Below, piece by piece: positions 46,871 through 58,414 of a stretch of DNA of 64,000 nucleotides (its first letter is position 1; the number at the start of each line of letters is the position of its first letter). The position numbers were made by a program, and so were the translations under genes. The notes beneath the pieces were generated by a model. It searched no databases. It saw nothing but the letters and a program-made list of their open reading frames with translations, and was not told the DNA's origin. The stretch comes from Aspidiotus rigidus (taxonomy: Eukaryota > Arthropoda > Insecta > Hemiptera > Diaspididae), in contig JAVHKY010000026.1 in the NCBI GenBank assembly GCA_035079385.1, forward strand, positions 4,614,501 through 4,678,500, in the 5' to 3' direction.

Positions 46871-48612
46871 CGTTGTTTCAGATGATGACAAGAATGTTAC
46901 TGAAACAAGCGTCCACTGTGGTGAGATATAACGCTAACTTTATTTACGCGTATTTCGCCTCACCAGGAAATAAGATTTGGGTATTTTTGAATTTCTTAAA
47001 TCAGCAGGCCTTACCGTCCTCACCCGTGTACTTAGTTTTACGTCGCCTGAAGAAAGTGTGGTTCGAGAGTTCCTGTTCTTTTTTGGTTGGAGGATTTAGA
47101 GCTTAAACTTTACAGTAAAAGTTAATTCTGACGATTATAGTTCATTCTAACTATTTTTAAAAATAGAGGAGAAGCAGTGTTGGACAGTGTGGCATCCTTC
47201 GTTGAGAAAAAAATGTATGCACCTACACGATATCTATTCATATTTTACTTTGAAAACTTCAACCTTCTTTCTGGATCAGTCGTGTTCTCTTTTTATAGCC
47301 AAAATTTTCTACTTTAATTAGGCGCAATACGAATTTTCATTCTAATTCAGTTCGATCTATCATCAAGAATTATTTTATAAATTATCAAAATATCACTTGA
47401 CATACAGGTGAAACGATTTGAAATTTGCCGACACTGTTCCTAAAAAGTTAGTTAGATAAAGGACATTGAAAGTCTTCATTCATAATCGAGTGTTTGTGAA
47501 AACAAAAGCGAACACACAATGTTATTATAATATTTGTAATTTCAAAGATGACATAAGTTAGTAAATTATTTCTTATAGCTTACGATTTAGTATTTTCATC
47601 AACTGAAATGACTATAATTCTTAAAATGAATTATGAAAACGGTAGACTCTTGATAACTGATTCGATATACGAGTAGTATTAATAAAAAGCAGCAATTATA
47701 GTTCTACTGATAGCCTATTTTTTATCATAATTACACTGTTCTCGCTCGTAAATAAATAAAAAAAAAAAAAAAAACAAAGAAAAACTTCGAATATTGACAT
47801 TGGTAACTATTATACCGTATTTTGATATGGCTACTGAAAACCTAAAAATGTCACAGTGTCGGCAAAAATCTTTCGTGAAATATAGGCTAATTTTTGATCT
47901 TTTAACCGGATGAAGTTTTTGTACGAATGAAGAGAACGATGTCAAGGGAATTTTTATCACGTTTTTTTTTTTTTTTTTTTTTTTTTTTCTGAGCGAAAAA
48001 ATTAGGTATGCTTTTTTCTTACTCATTTTCAATCTCATCAGTCGTGTTTCGGAAGAAAACTCAACAGTTAAAAAATAGAATAGGGTTTTTCTCGGAACAA
48101 AAAGGTTATGAAATGGAAATTTAAAAATTGGTACGTACAATGTAATACAAAATAGGTATTTTTTCCATCAGATTCATCATAACTCTTTCAATTCTTAGAA
48201 AGGTTTTGTTCGTTCCTCCAGAGACACTTTGTGAGTTCGCCGTCAGTAGCCAGATCATTCAAAAACTTCATTTTGTAACAATCGTAAAATTATTCTTGAT
48301 TTTAGAAACATTTAGTCTCGCGTCCTTCGTCGAGTTATACGCCACGCGTCGTTTTTTTTTTTTTTTTTTCTTCTCTTCGACGATGTCATACATTTACACT
48401 ATTGGAATTGCTTATCACAAAAATTTATTCTTTACCGATACTCTGTTGGGATCTAACTCGCGGAATGACCTTCTTCTTTGTTATGAATTTCCGCATCACC
48501 GCTTGAATTTTCACGATTTTCTTCACTTGTATTTCGTACAGCCTAGAAATATGATCGATATTTTGGGCAATTTAATGGGAAACGACAGCTTGATGAGTTA
48601 GAGAAGACTTAC

Positions 48613-48762
48613 CTGGATAAGTATTCCTTGTCGTAGTATCGTAAGAAAACTTTATTTTTTCCAATTATCCATCCTTCCATTTTCAAGCGAATCAAAAGCA
48701 GACGGCAGTTTTCTCGAGTCACATCCACTGGCTCATCGAAGTCGAAGGCTAAAAATTTATAT
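48613..48762 (-). CDS. ninaC: Myosin III exon 18 (converter)
   Basis: Encodes YKFLAFDFDEPVDVTRENCR and the converter end GKNKVFLRYYDKEYLS. The donor is GTAAGT. The next intron holds several foldback elements. Confidence 0.95.
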
Positions 48763-48799
48763 CTGTAAGAAAATATTAGAAAATTGAGACGACAACGAC

Positions 48800-50770
48800 G
48801 ATAAAAACAAAAAAATATATATCGTCGATTTCGAGACGACTTTTTCAGATTTTTCTGTCACCCTAAAATCGACTGCTCTGTTGTGTTGTTTTCAAATTTT
48901 TTGCTGATGTTCGCGCTAGTCGTCTAGAGTCCATTAAAACTTCTCCAAACTTTTTTATGGGTCTGAAATCGACCACTTTTTTGCGACTTTAAATCCACCT
49001 CAAATTAACGTCGATCTAGAGTCGATGTACAGTCAAAGGCCTCGTCTCCTGTCCCCCCATCTCGATTCTGGGGGTGGGAATGGATGGATTCGTTTGTGTG
49101 CTGGATTGTGTTGTACAGTTTTTCGTTTATGCTGGTCTCCTTCCCTTAGAACCTTATGAAGGGGCTGTAAACATACCAGGCTCTGTCCTATTCAATTTTT
49201 GGCCTGAAAACAGACTGAATTGCATGTACTGCGTTTTTACTGTATTATTAGTATATTCTTGAATTTTTCCATTGTGAACACCCCTTTTCCCCTAGGGAGA
49301 GGAGGAGCTAGAAGAAATGCAGAACCCAATTTTGACGATTGACAGTTTTTAGAATGAAAATGGACGGAATCATTAGTCCTATATTTGTTCTGGTATCTTT
49401 GTCCTCCAATCGTTGTTTTCGGAGGTAAGGTTGTAAGCTCACGTTGAGAGATCGATTTCCACTTCGTGTTCAATGGGGCCAGGCAATTTATTAGAATTCA
49501 TGTTGTTCCAGGCGATAGTTGGAATGAAACCATGAAGCTCGTTATCTGTTGTGTGCTCGCGGTGAGAGATAGACTTCGGACCCGCGTATGATCAAAGCGA
49601 GGATACGGGCTGAAATTCTGGTTGTTTCAAGCGACAAAGGTAATGGAACCAAGGAAGTGGTTATTTGTTATGAACCCGCGCGTGAGAGTTTGACTTCGAC
49701 CCGCGTACGATCAAAGCGGGCAAACGTACGGAAATCCTCACTGTTCCAAGTAACGGAAGGAATTTTACCAAGAATCTTGTTATCTGTTGTTCGACTACAG
49801 CCCCGTGTATGATCAAAGCGGGGCTGTAGTCAATCTCTCACTGAGAGTCCACAACAGGTGACCAATTCTTCGGTAAGATTCCCTCCATGGCCTGGAACAA
49901 CGAAAATGTCCATACGTCCACCCGCTTCGATCATACGCTGGGCTGTAGGAATCTCTCGACTTGAGTTCACAATGTTTCATGGTTTCATTCGAAATAATGC
50001 CTGGAACAACAAGAACTTTAGCACATTGCCTGGCCCCATTGAATATGAAGTTGAAATCGATCTCTCACCGTGAGCTTACAACCTTACGTCAGAAGACAAT
50101 AATTGGAGGACAAGGATACCAGAATAAATATAGGACTAACGATTCCGTCCATCTTTATTCTAAAAACTGTCAATTATCAAAATTGGGTTCTGCATGTCCT
50201 CTGACTCCTCCTCGCCACAGGACTGTAGGGGAAAAAGGGTATCCACAATAGAAAAATTCGAGAGCACAATACAGCAAAAACGTAGCACACGCAATCAGTC
50301 TGTTTTCAGTCCAAAAACTGAATAAGACAGGGCCTGGCATGTTTGAAGGGGAAGGATACCAGCACAAACGAAAACCTATACGGCACAATTTAGCACAAAT
50401 GTAGTACAAAAGAATCCATCCACTCCCACCGCAAGAATCGAGATGGAGGGCTTGGGGTCGTGGACCTGTACAGTGACGCTCTCGTAGCACTCTATCTGTT
50501 TCGTGACTTTTATACTCGTAGACAGAATGTGTAGTCAGAACATTGAGAAACTTAATCATACTTGATGAATGCAGCAACAGTTGAATTGATGCAAAGTCGA
50601 CGTTGATTTTTAGGCTAGAGTCGACTCATTTTCGAACTCGATCCTAAAACCCTCTAAAACGGTGTACTCCAAATCGACGCTAGATCGACATAGATTTGAA
50701 TTCTTCGACCAATGAATCACATATAATCGAGCCAAAATCAACGTTGATTTTGAGTCTATATATGTTTCAG
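48800..50770. mobile_element. Imperfect long inverted repeat filling myosin III intron 17
   Basis: Left (about 49,050-49,512) and right (about 49,990-50,460) arms are inverted copies: the TCTCGATTCT, CAGGCTCTGTCCTATTCA and CAATGGGGCCAGGCAA blocks each recur as complements. Outer flanks on both sides are dense in GTCGAT/ATCGAC. The centre holds the minisatellite patch B. No coding capacity. Confidence 0.75.
49535..49960. repeat. Degenerate ~105-bp minisatellite, patch B
   Basis: Units with CTGTTGTGTGCTCGCGGTGA and CGCGTATGATCAAAGCGGG, related to 46,216-46,870, with the last ones inverted around 49,810. Confidence 0.7.
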
Positions 50771-50881
50771 GGGCGTCAAGCCTGAAAATATATCACCCCC
50801 CCTTTCTCGTTCTATACCTATCAGCCGGTTTGATTCTTAATGAATAATTTATCCTGTAACTTTTCTTCGATTTACTCTCAC

Positions 50882-51168
50882 CGGTCAATAAAATCCTTGA
50901 AAGGAACTCGATACGAATATCCAACTTGGCGGGCACGAGTAGTGTCCAGAATGGACAACGATTTCAGTTGAGGGCTAACAATATCTGGTTCGAATTCGGT
51001 CACATTAGGTAAGCCGGCGCGAATGCAACGAACAAAAGAAATGTTCGAATTATGGCTCGAGTCGGAGACAATGTTCAAAATTCCCGCGCTTGCACTTCTG
51101 AAAACGGAGGCGCAAGTTCGCATACGACGAGTTTGAGAGAATTCGCCTTGGGTCTCCGTATTGAATTT
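50882..51168 (-). CDS. ninaC: Myosin III exon 17 (SH1/lower 50K end)
   Basis: Encodes NISFVRCIRAGLPN (the FVRC segment) and LSILDTTRARQVGYSYR. The acceptor is TTTTGCAG and the donor GTGAGA. Confidence 0.94.
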
Positions 51169-51243
51169 CTGCAAAACAATTTCAATTTTTTCAACTTTTT
51201 TGTTTTTCTACTTCGTAGGCATGAGATAAGTGTCGATATATAC

Positions 51244-51551
51244 CCTGGATTTTTGATCTCCTGTAACCAGAGCGGCACCCCATTTCCTCTTTCCACTGAA
51301 GATGGATATGTTCTGTTCCGTAGAGATGGTCAAATTACCAGATTTCGTGAATTGATTGGTGAAGAGTTGTTTCACAACAAAATTGTTGGAGAGCCTCAGC
51401 GTTTCAATCATTTCGGGGGGTAAGAAGTCGTGATTCTTTTGGGGAAAATCGGTAGCGTTGTATTCAACCTTCTTGCAAAAGTGAGCGACGGTAAAATTAG
51501 TGGATGTTGCTTTGCGAATACGTGTCCCTCGGGGGGAGTTGGCCAACGCAT
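51244..51551 (-). CDS. ninaC: Myosin III exon 16 (loop 2 / actin-binding region)
   Basis: Encodes TNFTVAHFCKKVEYNATDF and FLPPEMIETLRLSNN, the conserved actin-face segment. The donor GTATAT after TCCAGG is set by phase 0 of the next exon. Confidence 0.92.
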
Positions 51552-52068
51552 CTGAAATATGACAGAATTGTATTTTTTAAATAAACTTTTTTGTATAGAG
51601 GTGTTAGATGGAAGAGGAGCTTCGAAAATTCTCCGGACGTTTTCGCCTAAAAGTGTCATCCGGAGAGTAAAACATCCGCATTGGACGCATCTTTTTTGCA
51701 AAAAAACACAGGATACTCTGGCTATTCTCTGGTTGGATCCGGATGTTCTTGCCTGGAACTAATATCCGGGGGGGCAGGGGGATCAAAACTCAGGTGGGAA
51801 CTTTTGTAAACGTACAGCCCGAATCTTTCTCTCAAGTCTACTGAAAGAAGATAAAAAGTGGTAATGGTTCCTTTGAGGCTGCAAAATATGATTATTTTTT
51901 CAAAGCCTGACTAATTTTTTTGGAAAGGGTCTTCAGATATTTAGCCCCAAGCGAAGGTAAGGTTTTCACCGGACCTTCCACAATTGAAATGAAAACATTG
52001 TTTACTATTTTGAAATTTGTTCATATAACTTCTCCCGTGTACCTCTAAAATAAGATCAACTTTCTTAC

Positions 52069-52219
52069 CAATTATGAATGAATGTCCACTGTTACTGCGA
52101 GAAGCTTCGTCAATTACGTACAACAATCCATCGGGTTTGCTCATCAATTCCTCCACGGTTGGTTTATTGTCGTAAAATTGTAAAGGTTTCAGTAAGACGC
52201 CTTCATCCTCTTGTTCTTT
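52069..52219 (-). CDS. ninaC: Myosin III exon 15
   Basis: Encodes KPTVEELMSKPDGLLYVIDE, the relay/lower-domain segment. The acceptor is ACGCAG and the donor GTAAGA. Confidence 0.94.
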
Positions 52220-52298
52220 CTGCGTAAAATATATACTATTACTTTAGTCCAAAAAATCAGTTTTTGGGAGGGAGTATGGCGGAATTTTGTACTCTCAC

Positions 52299-52440
52299 CA
52301 ATTCCCAAGCGAAAATGCGTTCATTGTAGAAACACTGCAATTGCTCGTTCAGTGTATTGGAGAACAATTGTTCCAGATTGTTTTGTTCGAGTATTTCAAA
52401 TCCGGGCATATCTAGTACGTTGATGAAATTTTTATCACCC
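52299..52440 (-). CDS. ninaC: Myosin III exon 14 (switch II and relay)
   Basis: Encodes INVLDMPGFEILEQNNLEQL (switch II DMPGFE, residues 717-722) and NEQLQCFYNERIF. The acceptor is TTGGCAG and the donor GTGAGA. Confidence 0.95.
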
Positions 52441-52521
52441 CTGCCAATTAGATCATGACGTCATGTTAGATGAGTTTAAAAATTCATACAGAGTGCGCCA
52501 CATTGGCCAAAGAATACGTAC

Positions 52522-52732
52522 AAAACAATTCGTGTCACAGATAGTCGTAAATTTATAATGTTGATGATGAAGTCGACCAGACGGCTATACATTCCTCTTG
52601 CGAGGACAAATAACACTTCAGCGGCGCTAGCAGCATTCTGTTTCTTCCTGATCGCGTTACCTTTTTGAATTATGCAATAATTGCACAATGCCCACGAGAA
52701 CTTTTTATCTTCCACGCCCAACAAATCAGCCA
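52522..52732 (-). CDS. ninaC: Myosin III exon 13
   Basis: Encodes VADLLGVEDKKFSWALCN and VLARGMYSRLVDFIINIIN, a standard head helix before switch II. The donor is the GTACGT after GTTTT, fixed by the phase of the next exon. Confidence 0.93.
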
Positions 52733-53303
52733 CTGAAATACGGGAATGAATTTTTAATGCCTTGGTCAACGGGATTGAGAGTAGATAAAATTGAAAAATT
52801 TCTCGAGTATGTACTGAATCATGATGATTATCATTCTGAATTTCAGAATGAATTGGACTTTTTCGGGAAATACACATGTAAATGAGTTGGAGGACTAGAT
52901 TTCTCTGAATGTATTTAATGACTATCACAAAGGGTCTTTTTCATGTCTTAGAAAACCATAGTAGGATATAAGAGATGAGAAGGTCTTAAGTTTCTTCACT
53001 GACTACCTTCCCTTCTTAGTCATCATACTTGTTTTCATATCACGATTCGCTGATCTATTCCTGAGAGACAGGCGACGGTTCATTAGTCCTGCTACAAAGG
53101 ACAATTGCAAGTAAACGAATTTTGAGGTCCCTACCATTCCACCCTAATGTGGTTTCTTGCTGACGTGGCTTCAGGATTCTTCCGTCTCACATCTTAATCC
53201 GTAGCAATTATCAGAGACTTGAGAAAGTTACACGCGTGAAAAGTATTCACTGCAATAGCCTTTGATGACACATTGATAATCACAGTTAAAGTACATCACG
53301 TAC

Positions 53304-53650
53304 CTGTTGTAGCCACATCTGGATTCGAAATATCACTTCCACCGTCATCTCTGTCGACGAAAATTATCTCGCCCAATAAGATGATGGCAGCCAAAATTTT
53401 TTGGACAATATCGATTTGATCTCGTTCAAATTCCAAAACCTCCAACAGGCGTAATACTCCCTTGTAATTTTCGGCATTTTGTTTCTCGCTGTTACACGAA
53501 CCACCTGCATTATTCGGGTTTGCTGCTCCTGTATTTCGGGTAAGAAAATTGTATTTCCTATCTTCAAGGGAAAAGTCACTTAGTTTATTTTGAAGTTTCA
53601 TGGCGTCGAAGAAATAGTAGAATATGTGAAAGTTGCTTTGATTTGCGCAT
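53304..53650 (-). CDS. ninaC: Myosin III exon 12 (motor upper domain)
   Basis: Encodes NFHIFYYFFDAM, the NFHIFY-type head motif, then an Asn-rich loop and VQKILAAIILLGEI. The acceptor is GTTGCAG and the donor GTACGT. Confidence 0.94.
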
Positions 53651-53729
53651 CTGCAACATTAAACCAAGGGAAGAACTAATGATTGAAAGGGCGATTACGT
53701 AAAACTATAGAAATAGTATCAATACTAAC

Positions 53730-53926
53730 TTGTATCCCGATACTCTCCATTTTTCCAGCATGAGCAAGTAGAAGATAGCGCCACTCAATTTACCAGTCGT
53801 CGTGTAAGTAATCTGAGTGGTGATCGCGTGCCTAGTTGAATTACTGTTATGAGGTGTGGTAGCGTTTCCTAAATATTGTATGATTTGTACCGCAGCCGAA
53901 ATTTTGTCGGATATTTTGTTGCTGAT
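53730..53926 (-). CDS. ninaC: Myosin III exon 11 (switch I)
   Basis: Encodes switch I as HNSNSTR (NSNSSR in most myosins; residues 482-487) and GKLSGAIFYLLMLEK. The donor GTTAGT splits a Lys codon. Confidence 0.94.
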
Positions 53927-54009
53927 CTGAAAAATATAAATGTAAACTCGTGATGAATTTCGTGCTCTGAGAAATCGACCATTTGAAAAGACGCATATGA
54001 AATCGTTAC

Positions 54010-54198
54010 CTTTCCCAAATATAATAGATGGTCGATCACGTGATTGTTATTGGTAGTTTTTCCCGAGTTACTCTCGCCATTGAAAATAATGCTCTGAGGT
54101 TCCTTATGATGAAGCATATCTTGATAGGCGCAGTCTGCCACCGCGTAAATATGCGGCGAATTATCGGATCTAGATTTCCATTGGTATTTTGCATGATA
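54010..54198 (-). CDS. ninaC: Myosin III exon 10 (P-loop)
   Basis: Encodes HIYAVADCAYQDMLHHKEPQ and the nucleotide-binding P-loop GESNSGKT (residues 433-440; GESGAGKT in conventional myosins). The acceptor is CGTTACAG and the donor GTAACG. Confidence 0.95.
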
Positions 54199-54714
54199 CT
54201 GTAACGTGATTGGAGCATCACTAACTGGGAATCTGTTTTTTTTTTTTTTGACATGTATCGCGTCTATGATCTAGTGACACTAAGATGCATTCTTTGACAT
54301 GCTTTTCAGTTAGAATAACGATCAGGAGAAAGGTATCTATCCTACCTTTAGCATAGGTACTTTTCTCTTGATCAACATTTCTGATCAGTATCGATCTCAG
54401 GACTATCAAATGTCTTTAGGCTGGGGGTCAGTTAGAAATCTGCGTGACGTGATGCTTAATGACATCATCAATGACCTTGACCTACTCTAGCGACTTCGAA
54501 AAATTTCGATCTATAGTCTCTAGCCTTTATTATGCTAACCTATAATATACAATATACTAGGCCTATACTCACTGGAAAAATTTTAACCTAGCCTCTAGTC
54601 TTCATTATGCCAGGCGTAATGCTTAATATAGTAGGGCTATACTCGCTAGGCTGCTATAGTTGGTTTTACGTACTTTCATTATAAAGGCCTAATATACATA
54701 GTGTAGGCAAATAA

Positions 54715-55235
54715 GAAAAAAACGACGGCTTCCTTAACGAAGTTAAACGAGGAACGCAGGGAACCTGTTTTATGAGTCAAATAGGATTTGGTATTGAAAA
54801 TTCAAGGAAGCCTAGACCTAGATAAAGCTAGTATAAAGAAGGCCTAGACGTAAAATAAGCCTAGTATAATGTAGTTTGAAAGTCCAAGTTTTTCTCAAAT
54901 CTCGAGCTATTTATGATAGGAGGGAGACTTGGGAAAATTTGTCCCCTATCATATATAGCTCGAGAGTCAAAAGTTTTGCAAGTCCCTCTTCTATCATATA
55001 TAGCTTCAGATTCGAAATTTTTTCTAAGTCCCTCTCCTATCATATATGGCGCGAGAGTCGAATTTTTTCCAAGTCCCCCCTCCTATCATCTATAGCTCGA
55101 GAGTCGAAATTTTTCTAATTCCCCCTCCTATCATATATAGCTCGAGAGTCGACATTTTTCCAAGTTTTTCGCTGGACGGCGCACGGCGCACGCCAGATTT
55201 CTCAAATAGCCCCCCATAAAACAGGTTCCCTGTTA
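54715..55235. repeat. Dispersed repeat, copy B, with an internal ~60-bp minisatellite
   Basis: Shares AACGAAGTTAAACGAGGAAC, CTGTTTTATGAGTCAAATAG and the CGGCGCACGGCGCACG block with 9,105-9,480. Between about 54,895 and 55,165 the unit CTATCATATATAGCTCGAGA plus GTCGAAATTTTTCCAAGTCC is repeated about five times. Confidence 0.75.
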
Positions 55236-55329
55236 AAAGAAAAAATTTTGCTGGAGCAAACGTTTCTTTGCTGAAAATGGTTCAGGATGTAGTCCTAAAC
55301 AACATACTAAAAATCCCGCGTTTTCTCCC

Positions 55330-58300
55330 TGGAGCTTCTTTTTTTATGGGGGTTCAAACCCCCCAAAAATTAGTTTTTCACCTATATCGCGTGAAATTGA
55401 AATTTTATTAAAAAATGTTTCAAACAAAAGTTGTTCCTCGTTAAATTTCCTACCAAATAACGTATTCAACTTTCAGCTTCTGCCAATTACACTACTGAAC
55501 AGCTATCCTGCTACAAAGATTCTATTATGTGATTCTTAGATACTTTTCAACGCTGAACACGAATCCGTTGTCCGTTTTTCGCTAGCACGTCACAATTTTT
55601 AGTAATCACGATAAATATCCACGTAATCATAATTACAAATATTCTCGTCTACTTGCTGCGCGCTGTCGCGGAACGTAACGAACGTTCTCGATAGCGACGC
55701 TGCTATCGTCAATGTGTTTTGCGACAACGCACGGCGAGTAAACGAGAACTTTAATCGTGATTACTAAAAATTATGACGTGCTAGCAAAAAACGTACAACA
55801 GATTCGTGTTCAGCGTTGAAAAGTATCCAAGAATCACGTAATAGAATCTTTGTAACAGGATAGCTGTTCAGTACTGTTGTTGCCTTTGGAAAAAGAGTTC
55901 AAAAGAGTTCCAAAATCAGTTTTTTCCATATATCTCACAAAATTGAAATTTTATTAAAAAATGTTTCAAACAAAAGTTGTTCCTCGTCAAATTTCCTATC
56001 AAATAACGTATTCAAGGTTCAGCCTAGGTCAATTAGTGCCATGGCAAAGCCTCAAAAGACCGTTCAAAAGAGGACCAAAATCAGTTTTCCATATATCTCA
56101 CCAAAATTGAAATTTTATGAAAAAATGTTTCAAATAAAAGTTGTTCTTCGTTGGATTTCCTATCAAATGAGCTATTCGCTTTCAGAATAGAGCAACTAGT
56201 CTGTAAAAAAGGGTTTTCGATATCAAAGATAAAGGATGTGCTATATTTTTTTATATTCAGATAGTTTTGGTACTAATTTATGGAAGTCTTGCATCATTAC
56301 AGATGGACTATTTTTTTACCAATGATAGAAATATTGAAAAGATGGAAATTAAATGAATATTTTTCTCATATTCATGACTCACATGGTACCTAGGTATTGA
56401 AATAAAAACAATTCAAGTCGCGTTGTATCAAAGACTCTGAGGCAGCTGCAATACTCTGTGATCTACGGTAGTACAAGAGACAAGCCATTGAACAAATGTC
56501 GGTTTCAAGCTTTCGCGAAAAGAGTCCGTCCGAAAATACTTGACCTTTTGGCACTTTCATCGAAGAAAAAACGTATATTTTAGTCATTCCAACCTCGATG
56601 ATGAAGAGGCGTCTACACTATATGTACTTCTCAAATAACATAGAATCATGCCTCAACCATGAGTAGCCTATTGCTTGAATTTTTTTTGAAAATTGTTGTT
56701 TTTTTTTGACATGTTTCATGTCTTTACTGTGCCGTGACCCCTAATTTGAAATTTTGCGAGTGCCCCCTCCCTTCACCCACGCGTGCGCGTGCAAATTTCT
56801 ACCCTGTGAGTGATTCAGAAATTTGCGAGTTCACCCCCCCCCCCGTGTGCCCTCGCATACTCTTTAGCAAGTGATCCTAGTGTAGCTTTATGCTGCTCCT
56901 TTATACTAGCTCTAAAGGAGTCTGGGCCTCTGCCCTCTGTTTTATGTCTTCACTGCCATAACCCTAATTTGAAATTTTGTGAGTGACTTCCCCCCTTCAC
57001 CCTCGTTACTCCGTGGGTCATTCAAAAATCTGCGAGTTCATCCCGGGAGTTCACAGCGGCCAGTTTATATACTAGCTTTACACTAGGATTTTCTAGTTTT
57101 AAATTAGACTTATAATAGACGAAGACATCCCCCCCCCTTGACCCTCGAAAATCTGCGAGTTCATTCCGCGAGTTCACACCAGCCAGTATGTATACTAGCT
57201 TTAAAGTAACTTTATAATAGCTTATACTAGCTTTATACTAAGAGGGCAGTATCAACTTAGCTAATATAAACCCGGTATACGCTAGTATATACTGTATAAA
57301 GGGAGCTAGTCAGTTTTTGTAATACTAGACCATGCCGCCAAAAAGCTATTAGCTTCAAAGTTTGAAATACCTTAAAGCTATTAGCTTGAAATATTCTAAG
57401 CATCTAAGCTGGAGTTATACTAGACCAAGGAGCTACCCAAAAGTTATTAATCCAAAAACCATTAGCTTGAAATATTCCAAAGTAGACTTATACTAGACTA
57501 CGCCCTCAAAAAGCTATTAGCTTGAATACCCTAAAGCTATTAGCTTGAAATATTTTAAAGTAGATTTTTACGAGACTATTCCCCTAAAAAACTATCTGCT
57601 TGAAATATTCTAAGCAGGACTCATACTAAACCAAGAAGGGGACGAACGAGCGGAGCGAGTGAGCTATCCAAAAGCTATCAACTTGAAATATTCTTATCCC
57701 GAATATAAGACTACTGTAAGTTGGCAGGCTAACGTACACTGCTCCAATTAGAAAGCGTAGAAAACTGGTAGGCAGGGCATAGGACGGATGGAGGAGCTTA
57801 AGTCATGTGCGAGAAATGACCTCCCTCCTCGGGCTATATGACCTGAAATATACTAGCCTCATGAAGTAAGATTCAGTTGAGGAACCTACAGGAAAAATGT
57901 ACCCAACACACCTTTTTTCATAGACAAATTACTCTATTCTGAAAACTGATTAGCTCATTTGATAGGAAATCCAACGAGGAACAACTTTTATTTGAAACAT
58001 TTTTTCATGAAATTTCAATTTGTGAGATATATGGAAAAACTGATTTTGGGACTTTTTTGAACACCCTTTGTAAAGGCACTAATTGGCATAGGCTGAAAAT
58101 TGAATACTTTATTTGGTAGGAAATTTAACAGGAACAACTTTTGTTTGAAACACTTTTTAGTAAAATTTCAATTTTGTGAGATGTATGGAAAAAACTGATT
58201 TTGGAACTCTTTTGAACGCTTTTTGCAAAGGCACTAATTGGTATAAGCTGAAAGTTGAATACGTTATTTGGTAGGAAATTTAACGAGGAACAACTTTTGT

Positions 58301-58414
58301 TTGAAACATTTTTTAATAAAATTTCAATTTTACGCGATATAGGCGAAAAACTAATTTTTTTTCCGAGGGGGAGGGGGGGGGGGGCTTGAACCCCCATAAA
58401 GAAATAAGCTCCAG
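55330..58414. mobile_element. Foldback element 4 (~3.1 kb) with three-module arms
   Basis: The left arm (55,330-56,215) and right arm (57,905-58,414) are inverted. Each arm contains three copies of a module around GTTTCAAACAAAAGTTGTTC near 55,420, 55,960 and 56,128 and inverted near 57,985, 58,143 and 58,298. The left arm is split by a MITE. The centre is rich in TATACTAGCTTTA repeats and duplicated TGCGAGTTCA blocks. It lies in the 5.8-kb intron before the P-loop exon. Confidence 0.8.
55495..55871. mobile_element. Palindromic TA-flanked MITE, copy 2 (377 bp)
   Basis: Same family as 40,981-41,346, with the same CTGAACAGCTATCCTG ends and TA flanks, inserted in the left arm of foldback 4. Confidence 0.88.

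Noticed and set aside
47715..48601. Frames of 131-141 codons around 47,700-48,600
   Set aside because: They depend on homopolymer tracts (poly-Lys and poly-Phe runs) and lack domains.
49961..50577. Longer open frames at 49,961-50,251 and 50,170-50,577
   Set aside because: They lie in the arm of a long inverted repeat, mirror frames at 49,074-49,473, and show no protein motif.
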